A DNA stretch of 42,778 bases from an uncultured Coriobacteriaceae bacterium (GCA_948439405.1 CAOJNB010000014.1:1-42778); one strand, 5' to 3'; counted from the stretch's first letter, positions 22,681 through 32,356 are shown. Numbers and translations are program-made. The notes: generated from the letters alone by a model not told the origin.

Positions 22681-23172
22681 ATGAGGTGCGTCGTCGCCGT
22701 CTGCAGCGACTGGGGGATCGGCCACGAGGGACGGCTGCTCGTGCGCAACCGGGAGGACATGCGCCGCTTCGTGGCGCTCACCACCGGCAACGTCGTCGTG
22801 ATGGGCAGGGCGACCTACGAGAGCCTGCCCGGCCGACGCCCCCTCAAGGACCGCCGCAACGTCGTGGTGTCCCGCACCCTCGCCACCCCTCCCGAGGGCT
22901 TCGAGCTCGTGCGCGACCTGGAGGAGCTCGACGGCCTGCTTGAGGGCGTCGAGCCGGGACGCGTCTGGTGCATCGGCGGGGCCTCCCTCTACGGGCAGCT
23001 CCTGGGCCGCTGCGACGAGTGCCACGTCACCCTGAACGACTGCGTGCGCCCCGCCGACGCCTTCTTCCCCGACCTCGCGGCGGACCCCGCCTGGGAGCTC
23101 GCCGAGGACGAGGACCGCGGCGCCACCCCCGAGGGCGTCCCCTTCCGCTTCCAGGTGTGGCGGCGCCGCTAG
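22681..23172 (+). CDS. dfrA: Dihydrofolate reductase
   Basis: A 163-residue DHFR, reducing the dihydrofolate made by ThyA. Family features are VVAVCSDWGIGHEGRLL at the N-terminus, the acidic active-site residue in REDMRRF, VVVMGRATYESLPGRRPL, then NVVVSRT, and the second NADPH motif CIGGASLYGQLL. The late strand has HVTLNDCVRPADAFFP. Length and order are typical of bacterial chromosomal enzymes. It is cotranscribed with thyA. Its stop is one base from the stop of the convergent glycohydrolase gene. Confidence 0.95.
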   Translation: MRCVVAVCSDWGIGHEGRLLVRNREDMRRFVALTTGNVVVMGRATYESLPGRRPLKDRRNVVVSRTLATPPEGFELVRDLEELDGLLEGVEPGRVWCIGGASLYGQLLGRCDECHVTLNDCVRPADAFFPDLAADPAWELAEDEDRGATPEGVPFRFQVWRRR

Positions 23173-23173
23173 G

Positions 23174-23971
23174 CTAGCGCGCCGGGAACAGGCAGGCCTC
23201 GATCACGTCGCGCCCGCGCAGGGCGCCGAGCCACTCCGCGGGGATCCCCTCCATGCCGTAGGCGATGCCGGCGAGCGCGCCGGCGACGGCCGCGGTGGTG
23301 TCGGTGTCGCTCCCCAGGTTGACGGCGGCGAGGACGCACTCCGCGTAGGAGCCCGTCGTGAGGAGGCACCACAGGGCGGCGTCGAAGGTGTCGAGCACGT
23401 AGCCGCCGGAGCGCACCTCGGACACGGGTCGGGCGGTGAGCTCGGCGGCGCCCGGCACGGCCCGCGCCGCCGGGACCCCGTCCGCGAGGTCGCGCGCGAT
23501 CCGCACCATGCGCACGCAGGCCTCGCACGAGGTGGGGTGCGCGTGCGTGATCGCCGAGACGGCGCGCACCTCGTCGTCGGTGGCGCCCGCCAGGGCGAGC
23601 GGGACGCAGCGCATGAGCGAGCCGTTGCCGTTGTCGCGCTCGCCGGACAGGCCGCGGCCCCGCGCGAGGGCGCGGGCCGTGGTGCCGCCCACGTCGAAGG
23701 TGCCGTCGACGGTGTAGGCGCCCTCCTCGACCCAGGAGACGAAGCGGCGGCGCATGTCGTCGACGTCGATCCGCCCGCAATCCCGGATGCTGTCGCAGAG
23801 CGCGAGCGTCATCGAGGTGTCGTCGCTCCAGGTGCCGGCCGGCTTGCCGTAGGTGCCGTGCCCCACCATCCCCGCGCACTCGAAGGTGCCGCGGTCACGG
23901 AACTCGAACGGCACGCCGAGCGCGTCGCCGACCGCCTCGCCGTACACGCAGGCGCGCAGCAGGTCCGTCAC
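23174..23971 (-). CDS. ADP-ribosylglycohydrolase family protein
   Basis: A 265-residue DraG/ARH-type hydrolase. The metal-binding blocks are all present: GDALGVPFEFRDRG near residue 15, TWSDDTSMTLALCDS near 47, and the C-terminal NLGSDTDTTAAVAGALAGIA with the di-metal Asp residues. Family members remove ADP-ribose from arginine or other acceptors, or act on related small molecules. The GTG start overlaps the stop of the yccF gene in a GTGA motif, so it is translated with it. No ADP-ribosyltransferase is visible nearby, so the target is unknown. Confidence 0.88.
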   Translation of the reverse strand: MTDLLRACVYGEAVGDALGVPFEFRDRGTFECAGMVGHGTYGKPAGTWSDDTSMTLALCDSIRDCGRIDVDDMRRRFVSWVEEGAYTVDGTFDVGGTTARALARGRGLSGERDNGNGSLMRCVPLALAGATDDEVRAVSAITHAHPTSCEACVRMVRIARDLADGVPAARAVPGAAELTARPVSEVRSGGYVLDTFDAALWCLLTTGSYAECVLAAVNLGSDTDTTAAVAGALAGIAYGMEGIPAEWLGALRGRDVIEACLFPAR

Positions 23972-24345
23972 AGCGCCTCCTCCGCGTAGGCCACCTCGGC
24001 GCCGAAGGGCGCGAGGGCGAGCATCGCCATCTTGAACAGCTGGATGCCGAAGGGGATCCCGATGATCGTGACGCAGAAGGCCACGCCCTCGAGGGCGTAG
24101 ACGACCGCGGCCCAGGCCCCCACGAGCACGATCCAGATCGCGTTCGCGACGAGCGAGGGCGCGCCTCCCCCGAACACGACCGTCTTGCCGAAGGGCGCGA
24201 GGGTGAGCGCGGCCATCTTGAAGGCCTGCCTGCCCAGCGGTATCCCGATGACGGAGACGTAGAACAGCAGCCCCGCCACGGCGAACATGAGCGCCGTGAC
24301 CCAGCCGCCCGTGAGGATCCAGACGAGGTTCCCGATGGTGCGCAC
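23968..24345 (-). CDS. yccF: YccF-domain inner membrane protein
   Basis: A 125-residue membrane protein with two copies of the YccF (DUF307) unit. Each has a hydrophobic helix followed by the signature: VSVIGIPLGRQAFKMAALTL with APFG in the first half and VTIIGIPFGIQLFKMAMLAL with APFG in the second. Two to four membrane helices are likely. The function of the family is unknown. The GTG start 24345 has AAGGGGG upstream. It is the first gene of a two-gene unit with the ADP-ribosylglycohydrolase. The internal repeat points to an old duplication. Confidence 0.88.
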   Translation of the reverse strand: MRTIGNLVWILTGGWVTALMFAVAGLLFYVSVIGIPLGRQAFKMAALTLAPFGKTVVFGGGAPSLVANAIWIVLVGAWAAVVYALEGVAFCVTIIGIPFGIQLFKMAMLALAPFGAEVAYAEEAL

Positions 24346-24438
24346 GGAGCGCCCCCTTCCCGAGGTGACGTGTCCCCTACATCGTACCCAGGGGACCGGA
24401 CGCGATTCCTCTTGCAACGGGCGTCGCGGGACCTCCGC

Positions 24439-24495
24439 TTGACGCTTCCCGCCTCGCGCGTTATTAGTTTGTATAGCAACCGTTTGCATACGAAC
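24439..24495 (+). promoter_or_regulatory. marR promoter with tandem 14-bp operators
   Basis: -35 TTGACG (24439-24444) and -10 TATTAG (24462-24467) are separated by 17 bases. Directly downstream are two near-identical palindromic boxes in tandem, GTTTGTATAGCAAC (24467-24480) and GTTTGCATACGAAC (24482-24495), spaced by one base. Binding there would block transcription, which suggests autorepression by the MarR protein encoded next. Confidence 0.65.
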
Positions 24496-24535
24496 CGAAC
24501 GCGCCGAGGGCGCGGCGGACGACGCGGGGGGACGC

Positions 24536-25012
24536 ATGGGACAGGAGACGCGCGGGGAGGTCGAGCCGCTCAACCGCCAGCTGCTCGTGGCCTTCGCCCT
24601 CTCGAACCGCGCCATGCAGGCGCGCACCCGGGAGGCGGGCCTGCTGCCCGGCCAGCCCAAGGTGCTCGAGCACCTCGTGGGCCACGAGGGGTGTCCGCAG
24701 GGCGACATCGCCCGGGCCTGCGTGATGGACAAGTCGACCGTCACGAGCGTGCTCTCCCGCATGGAGGGCGCCGGCCTCGTCGAGCGCCGCGCCGATCCCG
24801 ACGACCGCAGGACGGTCCTCGTGCGGCTCACCGACGAGGGGCGCGCCGCGGCGCGCACGGTGCTCGGATACCGCGCCCAGGTGAACGAGCGGGCGTGGGG
24901 CGGCATGCCGGCGGCGGACCGCGTCCGCCTCTCGGAGCTCCTCGACGTCGTGATCCGCAACCTCTCGGACCCCGAGGCCTGCGAGGAGCGCGACGGGGGC
25001 GAGGCCTCGTGA
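24536..25012 (+). CDS. MarR-family transcriptional regulator
   Basis: A 158-residue winged-helix repressor. The DNA-binding part reads QPKVLEHLVGHEGCPQGDIA, then MDKSTVTSVLSRMEGAGLVE, then the wing RRADPDDRRTVLVRLTDEG, all standard MarR blocks. The helices at both ends form the dimer interface. ATG 24536 follows GCGGGGGGACGC. The coding end overlaps the downstream yczE-like gene in GTGA, so they are translationally coupled and the membrane protein is a likely regulated target. The two 14-bp palindromes in its promoter are candidate operators. The effector is unknown. Confidence 0.92.
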   Translation: MGQETRGEVEPLNRQLLVAFALSNRAMQARTREAGLLPGQPKVLEHLVGHEGCPQGDIARACVMDKSTVTSVLSRMEGAGLVERRADPDDRRTVLVRLTDEGRAAARTVLGYRAQVNERAWGGMPAADRVRLSELLDVVIRNLSDPEACEERDGGEAS

Positions 25013-25698
25013 GCGAGGGACGGTCGCGGCGCCTGGCGGAGCGCTACCTCTGGTTCGCCCTCGGCGTCGCGGTCAACTCCTTCGGCATCGCCCTCATCAC
25101 GAAGGCCAACCTCGGCACCTCGCCGATCTCGAGCGTGCCCTACGTGCTCGACCTGGCGACCCCGCTCACCTTCGGCGAGACGACCTTCCTCGCGAACACC
25201 CTCTACGTCGCCCTCCAGGCCGCGCTGCTGCGGCGCGACTTCAAGCCCGTCCAGCTCCTCCAGCTCGTGGTGAACCTCGCGTTCAGCGCGCTCATCGACG
25301 TGAGCATGGGGCTGCTCTCCTGGCTGGACCCCCAGGGGCTGCCGGCGTGCCTCGCGTCGCTTCTCGCCGGCTGCTGCGCGCTGGGCTTCGGCGTCGCCCT
25401 CGAGGTCGCCCCGAACGTCGTGGTGGTGCCCGGCGAGGGCATGGTGCGCGCCATCTCGGCCGTCACCCGCAGGCCGTTCGGCCGCTGCAAGGTCGCCTTC
25501 GACGTCTCCCTCGTGGCGCTCGCCTGCGCGACGTCGTTCGCGCTGTTCGGCGGGCTCGAGGGGCTCGGCGCGGGCACCGTCGTCTCAGCGCTGCTCGTCG
25601 GGCGCGTGTGCGGGCTGTGCAACCGGAGGCTGCCCCTGCTCGCGCGCGTCGCCGCCCTCTCGCGCGACCCCTCGGGAGCCCCCGACGAGATGGTGTGA
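25009..25698 (+). CDS. YczE/YyaS/YitT-family membrane protein
   Basis: A 229-residue integral membrane protein with about five predicted helices. The N-terminal block FALGVAVNSFGIALITKANL followed by GTSPISSVPYVL is characteristic of the YczE group. Then come a helix with QLLQLVVNLAFSALIDVSMG and later GFGVALEVAPNVVVVPGEGM, where Gly-Glu-Gly-Met precedes the next helix. Members are often found beside GntR or MarR regulators and may be transporters or accessory proteins. The substrate is unknown. The GTG start lies inside the MarR stop. Confidence 0.85.
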   Translation: MSEGRSRRLAERYLWFALGVAVNSFGIALITKANLGTSPISSVPYVLDLATPLTFGETTFLANTLYVALQAALLRRDFKPVQLLQLVVNLAFSALIDVSMGLLSWLDPQGLPACLASLLAGCCALGFGVALEVAPNVVVVPGEGMVRAISAVTRRPFGRCKVAFDVSLVALACATSFALFGGLEGLGAGTVVSALLVGRVCGLCNRRLPLLARVAALSRDPSGAPDEMV

Positions 25699-25741
25699 GG
25701 GTAGAATCGGGGGGCACACCACCCGGAGAGGAGTTACGCAC

Positions 25742-26629
25742 ATGGCACAGCTCACCGACGAGGAGCGCGAGCGCATCCAGCAGGAGATGGCCGAGGGAGC
25801 CCAGCAGCAGGAGGGCCCCCAGATGTTCGAGACGAGCGACCTCGCGGAGATCCACCGCGTGATCGGCGTGGTCTCGGGCAAGGGCGGCGTCGGCAAGTCG
25901 ATGGTGAGCGGCATGCTCGCCGTCGAGCTCGCGCGCGCCGGCCACAGCGTGGGCATCCTCGACGCCGACGTGACGGGGCCCTCGATCCCCAAGATGTTCG
26001 GCCTGTCGAACACCCTGCTCTCCGCCCTCGACGACAACATCGTGCCCGCCACCACCGCGGGCGGCATCAAGGTCGTCTCCACCAACCTGATGCTGCGCCA
26101 CGAGGACGACCCCGTCGTCTGGCGCGGCCCCGTGATCGCCGGCGCCATCCAGCAGTTCTGGGGCCAGACGGCCTGGGGCAACCTGGACTACCTGATCTGC
26201 GACATGCCTCCCGGGACGAGCGACGTCGCCCTCACCATCTTCCAGTCCATCCCCGTCGAGGGCCTCGTTGTCGTCACGAGCCCGCAGGACCTCGTCCAGG
26301 TCGTCGTGGGCAAGGCGCTCAACATGGCGGCGATGATGGAGGTGCCGGTCCTGGGCCTCGTGGAGAACATGAGCTACGCCACCTGCCCGGACTGCGGCAG
26401 GAGGATCGAGGTCTTCGGCCCGAGCCACATCGAGGAGACGGCCGCCCACTTCCACCTGCCCGTGCTCGGCAGGCTACCGATCGACCCGGCGCTCGCCGCC
26501 GCGGCGGACTCCGGCCGCATCGAGCAGGACCTGCCCCAGGGCATGCTCCCCGATGCCGTGAGCCTCGCCGAGTCGCTCCCCGACATGCTCGCCGAGCGCA
26601 TGCGCGAGGCCGTCGAGGGCGAGGGCTAG
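25742..26629 (+). CDS. mrp: Mrp/NBP35-type Fe-S cluster carrier ATPase
   Basis: A 295-residue P-loop NTPase of the Mrp/ApbC family. The deviant Walker A VVSGKGGVGKSMVSGMLAVE is near residue 43, and DADVTGPSIPKMFG follows with switch I. DMPPGTSDVALTI is the switch II motif, and the bridging CPDCG pair near residue 220 can hold a shared 4Fe-4S cluster at the dimer interface. The protein loads Fe-S clusters onto apo-enzymes. The N-terminal 35 residues are polar and lack a DUF59 domain. It begins after GAGAGGAG and has a TAGAAT at 25702-25707 that could be its -10. Confidence 0.93.
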   Translation: MAQLTDEERERIQQEMAEGAQQQEGPQMFETSDLAEIHRVIGVVSGKGGVGKSMVSGMLAVELARAGHSVGILDADVTGPSIPKMFGLSNTLLSALDDNIVPATTAGGIKVVSTNLMLRHEDDPVVWRGPVIAGAIQQFWGQTAWGNLDYLICDMPPGTSDVALTIFQSIPVEGLVVVTSPQDLVQVVVGKALNMAAMMEVPVLGLVENMSYATCPDCGRRIEVFGPSHIEETAAHFHLPVLGRLPIDPALAAAADSGRIEQDLPQGMLPDAVSLAESLPDMLAERMREAVEGEG

Positions 26630-26634
26630 CCTCC

Positions 26635-27939
26635 GTGACCGCCTCCGGCCGAGGCGCGCGCCGGCACCCCGGACGCAGGCCCCAGGGGTCGCGTGCGCGC
26701 GAGCGCGAGCGGCTCCTCGAGGCGTGCCGCGCCGCCGAGCCGCCCTCGGCCTGCGACGTCTGCGTCGTGGGAGGGGGCGCCGCGGGCCTCGTGGCATGCG
26801 TCGCCGCGGCCGAGGCGGGCGCCTCCGTCACCTGCCTCGAGGCCGCGCCCGAGGCGGGGCGGACGATCCTCGCGACCGGCAACGGCCGGTGCAACCTCGC
26901 GAACCGCGACCTCTCCCCGCGCCACTACACCCACCCGGACCTCGTCTCCCGCGTGATGGGTGCGGACGCGACGGAGCGGGTCCTGCGCCTCTTCTCCGAG
27001 TGCGGGCTCGCCTGCGTCGAGGAGGAGGGTCGCCTCTACCCGCGCAGCCTCCAGGCCGCGTCCGTGCGCGACGTGCTGCTCGCCCGCGCGCGGCGCTCCG
27101 GAGCGCTGCTCGCCTGCGCGCGGCGGGCCCTCTCCGCCGCGCGGGTCGGCGACGCCTGGCGCGTCTCCTTCCGGGCGGAGTGGGAGGGAGGGGGCGAGCG
27201 GAGCCTCTCCTGCCGCTCCCTCGTCGTGGCGACCGGCGGCGTGCACCGCCTGCCGTTCGAGGCGGAGGCCGGCGGCCGCCGCCTGCCGCTCGTCGGCCCC
27301 GAGCCCGTGCTTTGCCCCCTGACGTGCGAGGCGGACCCCTCCTGCGAGCCGCGGCGCGCCCCCTACCTGCTCGCGCGCCTCGACGGGCGCCGGGCGCGCT
27401 GCGAGGCGACGCTGCTGCGCGCGGGCGAGCCCGTCGCCCGGGAGGCGGGCGAGGTCCTGTTCCGCCCGTGGGGGATCTCCGGGATCGCGTCCCTCGACCT
27501 CTCGCGCCACGCGGCCGCGGGCGACCTCGTCTCGCTCGACCTCGTGCCCGAGCTTCGCGAGGACGAGGTGGCGCGGCGGCTCGGGGCCCTCGGCGCGGAC
27601 CGACGGGACCTCGAGGCGGCCCTCGCCGGGCTGCTCGACCCCGAGGTCGCGCGGGCCCTGCTCGAGGTCGCGGCGGAGCCGGGACGGCTCGCCGCGCTGG
27701 CGAAGGGCCTCGCGCTGCGCGTGGTCGGCCTCGCAGCCCCGGAGCGCGCGCAGGTGATGCGCGGGGGCGTCGAGGTCGGCGCGCTCGACGCCGACACGCT
27801 CGAGGTCCGCGGGATGCCGCGCCTCCACGCCTGCGGCGAGGCCGTCGACGTCGACGGGGCCTGCGGCGGCTACAACCTCTCCTGGGCCTGGCTGAGCGGC
27901 CTGCGCGCGGGCGCCGCGGCGGCGCGGGGCGCCGGCTAG
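26635..27939 (+). CDS. BaiN/HI0933-family FAD-dependent oxidoreductase
   Basis: A 434-residue flavoprotein. The FAD-binding motif DVCVVGGGAAGLVACVAAAE is preceded by a 40-residue Arg-rich tail. The family signature GRTILATGNGRCNLANRDLS follows, then LVVATGGVHRLPF and the long HI0933 middle domain with EVLFRPWGISGIASLDLSRH. The C-terminus has PRLHACGEAVDVDGACGGYN and LSWAWLSGLRAG. Members include the bile-acid 7-dehydroxylation reductase BaiN, but most are of unknown function, and bile-acid activity cannot be claimed here. It starts at GTG 26635, five bases after mrp, so it probably shares that transcript. Confidence 0.88.
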   Translation: MTASGRGARRHPGRRPQGSRARERERLLEACRAAEPPSACDVCVVGGGAAGLVACVAAAEAGASVTCLEAAPEAGRTILATGNGRCNLANRDLSPRHYTHPDLVSRVMGADATERVLRLFSECGLACVEEEGRLYPRSLQAASVRDVLLARARRSGALLACARRALSAARVGDAWRVSFRAEWEGGGERSLSCRSLVVATGGVHRLPFEAEAGGRRLPLVGPEPVLCPLTCEADPSCEPRRAPYLLARLDGRRARCEATLLRAGEPVAREAGEVLFRPWGISGIASLDLSRHAAAGDLVSLDLVPELREDEVARRLGALGADRRDLEAALAGLLDPEVARALLEVAAEPGRLAALAKGLALRVVGLAAPERAQVMRGGVEVGALDADTLEVRGMPRLHACGEAVDVDGACGGYNLSWAWLSGLRAGAAAARGAG

Positions 27940-28044
27940 GGACCGGCGGACGGGACGGCCGGGCGCCGGCTGGCCCCCACGTCGCTCGAAGCCGGAGCCC
28001 CCGCGGTGCCACGAGCCCGGCGCCCCCATGGTGTCCCCTTCGAT

Positions 28045-28197
28045 CCCTTGCATGCGACCTGCGGTTTCGTGAGCCGATTTTGTTCGAGCGCATAAGTTCG
28101 TGGCACCTCGGCTGCCGTTCGAATCGTTCGGCGAGCGGACCCCGCTTGTGCGTACGCACGGATTCGGCCTGCAAAAGCCCAGGTGGCGTGCAAGGGG
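28045..28197. repeat. Inverted pair of about 52-bp repeat elements in the gap between two FAD protein genes
   Basis: The 460-base gap 27940-28399 holds no gene. CCCTTGCATGCGACCTG at 28045 is mirrored by CAGGTGGCGTGCAAGGG at 28180-28196 (15 of 17 paired). Weaker similarity continues inward for about 35 more bases, through GCCGA, CG-CGCA and AAG blocks, up to 28096 and down to 28145. This is the layout of a REP/BIME-like or MITE-like inverted element pair, able to form a very long hairpin. The flanks (27940-28040 and 28200-28399) are pyrimidine-rich without further structure I can name. Confidence 0.6.
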
Positions 28198-28399
28198 CGC
28201 AAACGAGAACCCCTCCCCACTCCCCTCGGCTCCCCTCGGCCCTCCCCAGCCTTCCCGCCCCTCCCTCGTCCGCCGCGGTCGCGCGAGCCCGCCGCACCCG
28301 CCGCGCTCGCTATCATCAGTGGGTGCGCCCGGACCCGGGCGCGCACGGATCCCGCCCGCGGCAGGTCCCCGCGGACGGCTCGGAAGCCGGAGCACCGCG

Positions 28400-30082
28400 A
28401 TGATCGACGTCTCCAACGTCCGCATACCGCTCTCTCGCTGGGGGCGCGACGAGCGCTCCCGCGAGCGCGCGCTGCGCCGCGCCGCGGCCCGCGCCTGCCG
28501 CGTCGCCGCAGGCGACGTCTCCCGCGCGGAGCTGCGCCGGCGCTCCGTCGACGCGCGCCACCCGGACCGCATCGCCCTCGTCTGCACCGTGCGCGTCGAG
28601 CTCGCGGGCGGCGGGGAGGCGGAGCGCCGGGTCCTCGCCGACGGGCGCGTCCGCAACGCGCGCGCGGCGCGCGAGAGCCCCTACGCGCTCCCGGCCCGCC
28701 TCGCCGCGCCCCTCGAGGACCGTCCCGTCGTCGTCGGGGCGGGCAGCGCGGGGCTGTTCTGCGCCCTCGCGCTCGCGCACGCCGGCCTCGCGCCCCTGCT
28801 CGTCGAGCGGGGCGACGACTGCGCGCGGCGCACGGACGCGGTCCGCGCCTTCGCGGGCGGCGGGGCGCTCGACCCGGAGAGCAACGTCCAGTTCGGCCTC
28901 GGCGGGGCCGGCACCTTCTCCGACGGGAAGCTCGCGACCGGCACCAAGGCCCCCTCGCACCGCCTCGTGCTGGAGACCTTCGTCGCGGGCGGGGCGTCCC
29001 CCGACATCCTCGTCGACTCCCACCCCCACGTGGGCAGCGACGTCCTGCCCCGCGTCGTCGAGCACGTCCGCGGCGAGGTCGAGCGCCTCGGCGGCGAGGT
29101 GCGCTGCCGCTGCCGCATGACGGACCTCGTCGTCTCGGGCGGCCGCGTCCGCGGCGTCCGCCTCCTCTCCCGCGACCCCGCGGGCGGCCTCGAGCGCGAG
29201 GAGCTCGTGCCGACGAGCCGCGTGGTGGTCGCCTGCGGGCACTCGGCCCGCGACGTCTTCGAGCTCCTCCGCGACCGCGGCGTCGCGCTGCGGCGCAAGC
29301 CCTTCGCGATGGGCGTGCGCATCGAGCATGCGCAGCGGGCGGTCGACGAGGCGCTCTACGGCCCGTCGGCGGGCGACCCCACATTGGGGCCCGCCCCCTA
29401 CAAGCTCTCCTGCCACCTGCCGGGAGGCAGGGGCGTCTTCACCTTCTGCATGTGCCCGGGCGGCACCGTGGTCGCCGCGGCGAGCGAGGCGGGCGGCGTC
29501 GTCACCAACGGCATGAGCGAGGCGGCGCGCGACGGCGCCAACGCGAACGCCGGGCTGCTCGTCGGCGTCGACCCCGCCGACCTCGCCGGCGACGACGTCC
29601 TCGCCGGCGTCGCCCTGCAGCGCTCCTGCGAGCGGGCGGCCTTCGCGGCGGGCGGCGGCGACTACCGCGCCCCGGCCCAGCTCGTCGGGGACTTCCTGCG
29701 GCAGGCCCCCTCGAGCGCGGCGGGGTCGGTCGCGCCCACCTACCCCCGCGGCGTCGCCTTCGGCGCGCTCGACGGCCTGCTGCCGGACTTCGTGGTCGGC
29801 TCGCTGCGCGAGGCGATCCCGCGGCTCGGGCGGCGCCTGGCCGGCTTCGACGCGCCGGACGCCGTGCTCACGGGCGTCGAGACCCGCTCGAGCGCGCCGG
29901 TGCGCGTCGAGCGCGGGGACGACCTGCAGTCCGTCACCTGCCGCGGCCTCTGGCCGGTCGGCGAGGGGGCGGGCTACGCGGGCGGCATCATGAGCGCGGC
30001 CGCGGACGGCCTCCGCGCGGCGGAGGCGCTCGTCGCCGACGCCGCCGCCGAGCTCGAGACCCGGGGTGGCACCCGCCCCTAG
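28400..30082 (+). CDS. Uncharacterised FAD-dependent dehydrogenase (COG2509 type)
   Basis: A 560-residue flavoprotein. An N-terminal alpha/beta domain (about 1-100) precedes the FAD-binding motif [20 protein letters not shown] near residue 110. Family blocks follow: [20 protein letters not shown], then [55 protein letters not shown], and [20 protein letters not shown] with VVTNGMS. The C-terminus has [22 protein letters not shown]. The reaction is unknown throughout the family. ATG 28400 follows GGAAGCCGGAGC. It is a second FAD protein in a row, but the repeat pair separates the two. Its stop overlaps the convergent uvrB stop. Confidence 0.86.
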   Translation: MIDVSNVRIPLSRWGRDERSRERALRRAAARACRVAAGDVSRAELRRRSVDARHPDRIALVCTVRVELAGGGEAERRVLADGRVRNARAARESPYALPARLAAPLEDRPVVVGAGSAGLFCALALAHAGLAPLLVERGDDCARRTDAVRAFAGGGALDPESNVQFGLGGAGTFSDGKLATGTKAPSHRLVLETFVAGGASPDILVDSHPHVGSDVLPRVVEHVRGEVERLGGEVRCRCRMTDLVVSGGRVRGVRLLSRDPAGGLEREELVPTSRVVVACGHSARDVFELLRDRGVALRRKPFAMGVRIEHAQRAVDEALYGPSAGDPTLGPAPYKLSCHLPGGRGVFTFCMCPGGTVVAAASEAGGVVTNGMSEAARDGANANAGLLVGVDPADLAGDDVLAGVALQRSCERAAFAAGGGDYRAPAQLVGDFLRQAPSSAAGSVAPTYPRGVAFGALDGLLPDFVVGSLREAIPRLGRRLAGFDAPDAVLTGVETRSSAPVRVERGDDLQSVTCRGLWPVGEGAGYAGGIMSAAADGLRAAEALVADAAAELETRGGTRP

Positions 30083-32355
30083 TGCCTGCGGGGGCGGTAG
30101 CGCCTTCGCGTCGCGTGGGCCGAGCCCTTGCGCGCGCCCTGCTTGAGGCGGCGCATCACCTCGTCCTCCGTGGTGCCCTCCACGTGCGCCTTGAGCTCGA
30201 CGAGCTGGTCGCGCAGGAAGGCGGCGCGCTCGAAGTCCATCGCCTCGGAGGCGGCGGCCATGTCCTCCTCGAGGCTCGCGATGATGCGCAGGACCTCCTC
30301 CTTCGGCAGCACCGCGAGCTCGGCCGCGAGGGCCTCGGCGGCCGACGTCCCCTCGGCCCCCTCCGCGCCGGCGGGCGTGAAGAACTCGCCGTGGCCCAGC
30401 TCGTCGCCCTTCGAGCGGCTGCGCTTGTCCACGTTCGAGGCGGCCTCCTCGATGAAGCTCGAGATGTCGGAGATGGCCTTGCGCACCGTCTGCGGCTCGA
30501 TGCCGTGCTCCTCGTTGTAGGCCTCCTGGATCGCGCGGCGCCGGCGCGTCTCGTCGATCGCGACGCGCATGGAGTCCGTCACGTTGTCGGCGTACATGAT
30601 GACCTCGCCGGAGACGTTGCGCGCGGCGCGCCCCATCGTCTGGATCAGCGAGCGGCGGTTGCGCAGGAAGCCCTCCTGGTCCGCGTCGAGGATGGCGACG
30701 AGCGACACCTCCGGGATGTCGAGGCCCTCGCGCAGCAGGTTGATGCCCACCAGCACGTCGATCTTTCCCTGGCGCAGGTCGCGGATGATGCCCACGCGCT
30801 CGAGGGTGCCGGTGTCGGCGTGCATGTAGTTCACCTTCATGCCGGCGTCGAGCAGGTGGTCCGTGAGGTCCTCGGCCATGCGCTTGGTGAGCGTGGTCAC
30901 CAGCACGCGCTCGCCCCTGGACGTCCGCGCGCGGATCTCCTCCTCGAGGTCGTCGATCTGGCCGCGCACCGGGCGGACGTCGATCTTCGGGTCCAGCAGT
31001 CCCGTCGGGCGGATGAGCTGCTCGACGTGGTTCTGCGACACCGACTCCTCGTAGTCGCCCGGCGTGGCGGAGACGTAGATGAACTGCGGGATCCTCGACT
31101 CGAACTCGTCGAAGCGCAGCGGGCGGTTGTCGAGGGCGGAGGGCAGGCGGAAGCCGTGCTCCACCAGGGTCACCTTGCGCGAGCGGTCGCCCTCGTGCAT
31201 GCCGCGGATCTGGGGCACGGTGACGTGGCTCTCGTCGATGATGCACACCATGTCGCGCGGGAAGTAGTCGATCAGCGTGTAGGGCGGCTCGCCCGGCGCG
31301 CGCCCGTCCAGGTGGCGCGAGTAGTTCTCGATGCCGTTGCAGTAGCCCATGTTCTCGAGCATCTCGAGGTCGTAGCCGGTGCGCTGCGCGAGGCGCTGGG
31401 CCTCGAGCAGGCGGTCGTCGGCGCGCAGCTCCCTGACGCGGCCCTCGAGCTCCTCGGCGATGGTGTCGAGGGCGTGCTTGACCTTGGGGCGCTCGGTGAC
31501 GTAGTGAGACGCCGGCCAGATCGGGATCGCGTCGAACTCGCGCACGATCTCGCCGGTCACCTTGTCCACCTCGGCGATGAGCTCGACCTCGTCGCCGAAG
31601 AAGCTCACGCGCAGCGGGTTCTCGGCGTAGGGCGGGAACACGTCCACCGTGTCGCCGCGCACGCGGAAGGTGCCGCGAGCGAGGTCCACGTCGTTGCGGT
31701 CGTACTGGATGTCGATGAGGTCGCGGATGAGGTCGTCGCGCTCGAGCGGGACCTCCTTGTCCACGTTGGGGGCGAGCCCCGCGTAGTCCTCCGGGCTGCC
31801 GATGCCGTAGATGCAGCTCACCGAGGCCACCACGATCACGTCGCGCCGCGACAGCAGGCTCGAGGTCGCCTGGTGGCGCAGCTTCTCGACCTCCTCGTTG
31901 ATCGAGGCGTCCTTCTCGATGTAGGTGTCGGACTGCGGCACGTAGGCCTCGGGCTGGTAGTAGTCGTAGTAGGAGACGAAGTAGACGACGGCGTTGTTGG
32001 GGAACAGCTCGCGCATCTCGCTCGCAACCTGGGCGGCGAGCGTCTTGTTGGGCTCCATGATGAGCGTGGGCCTGCCCAGGGCCTCGATGGTCTTGGCCAT
32101 GGTGAAGGTCTTGCCCGAGCCCGTCACGCCCATGAGGGTCTGGTAGCGCAGGCCGTCCTCGACGCCCCTCACCAGGCTCGCGATGGCCTGGGGCTGGTCG
32201 CCCGCGGGCTCGAAGGGCGACACCACCTCGAAGCGCACGTCGCCCGACTCCACGCCGAAGCGGCGCAGCTCGCCGCCGACGCCCTGCTTGGGACCCTGGT
32301 AGGCGGCGGCCCCCTCGCCGGGGGTGCCGGTGAGCCAGCGCGCGTCCCCGGCCAT
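30079..32355 (-). CDS. uvrB: Excinuclease ABC subunit B
   Basis: A 758-residue UvrB, the damage-verifying helicase-like subunit of nucleotide excision repair. Walker A is [13 protein letters not shown], followed by the hairpin [20 protein letters not shown] that grips DNA. Later come the DEAD-like box [15 protein letters not shown], the motif [11 protein letters not shown], then [15 protein letters not shown] and the motif VI helicase block [11 protein letters not shown]-terminal UVR domain ([17 protein letters not shown]) for UvrC contact is present. The ATG lies one base after the M42 peptidase stop. An N-terminal extension of about 40 residues precedes the usual start of the fold. Confidence 0.97.
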   Translation of the reverse strand: MAGDARWLTGTPGEGAAAYQGPKQGVGGELRRFGVESGDVRFEVVSPFEPAGDQPQAIASLVRGVEDGLRYQTLMGVTGSGKTFTMAKTIEALGRPTLIMEPNKTLAAQVASEMRELFPNNAVVYFVSYYDYYQPEAYVPQSDTYIEKDASINEEVEKLRHQATSSLLSRRDVIVVASVSCIYGIGSPEDYAGLAPNVDKEVPLERDDLIRDLIDIQYDRNDVDLARGTFRVRGDTVDVFPPYAENPLRVSFFGDEVELIAEVDKVTGEIVREFDAIPIWPASHYVTERPKVKHALDTIAEELEGRVRELRADDRLLEAQRLAQRTGYDLEMLENMGYCNGIENYSRHLDGRAPGEPPYTLIDYFPRDMVCIIDESHVTVPQIRGMHEGDRSRKVTLVEHGFRLPSALDNRPLRFDEFESRIPQFIYVSATPGDYEESVSQNHVEQLIRPTGLLDPKIDVRPVRGQIDDLEEEIRARTSRGERVLVTTLTKRMAEDLTDHLLDAGMKVNYMHADTGTLERVGIIRDLRQGKIDVLVGINLLREGLDIPEVSLVAILDADQEGFLRNRRSLIQTMGRAARNVSGEVIMYADNVTDSMRVAIDETRRRRAIQEAYNEEHGIEPQTVRKAISDISSFIEEAASNVDKRSRSKGDELGHGEFFTPAGAEGAEGTSAAEALAAELAVLPKEEVLRIIASLEEDMAAASEAMDFERAAFLRDQLVELKAHVEGTTEDEVMRRLKQGARKGSAHATRRRYRPRRH

Positions 32356-32356
32356 G

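Noticed and set aside
26635..27939. Calling the HI0933-family protein a bile-acid dehydroxylation enzyme
   Set aside because: BaiN is only one member of a broad family, and no other bai gene is in the window.
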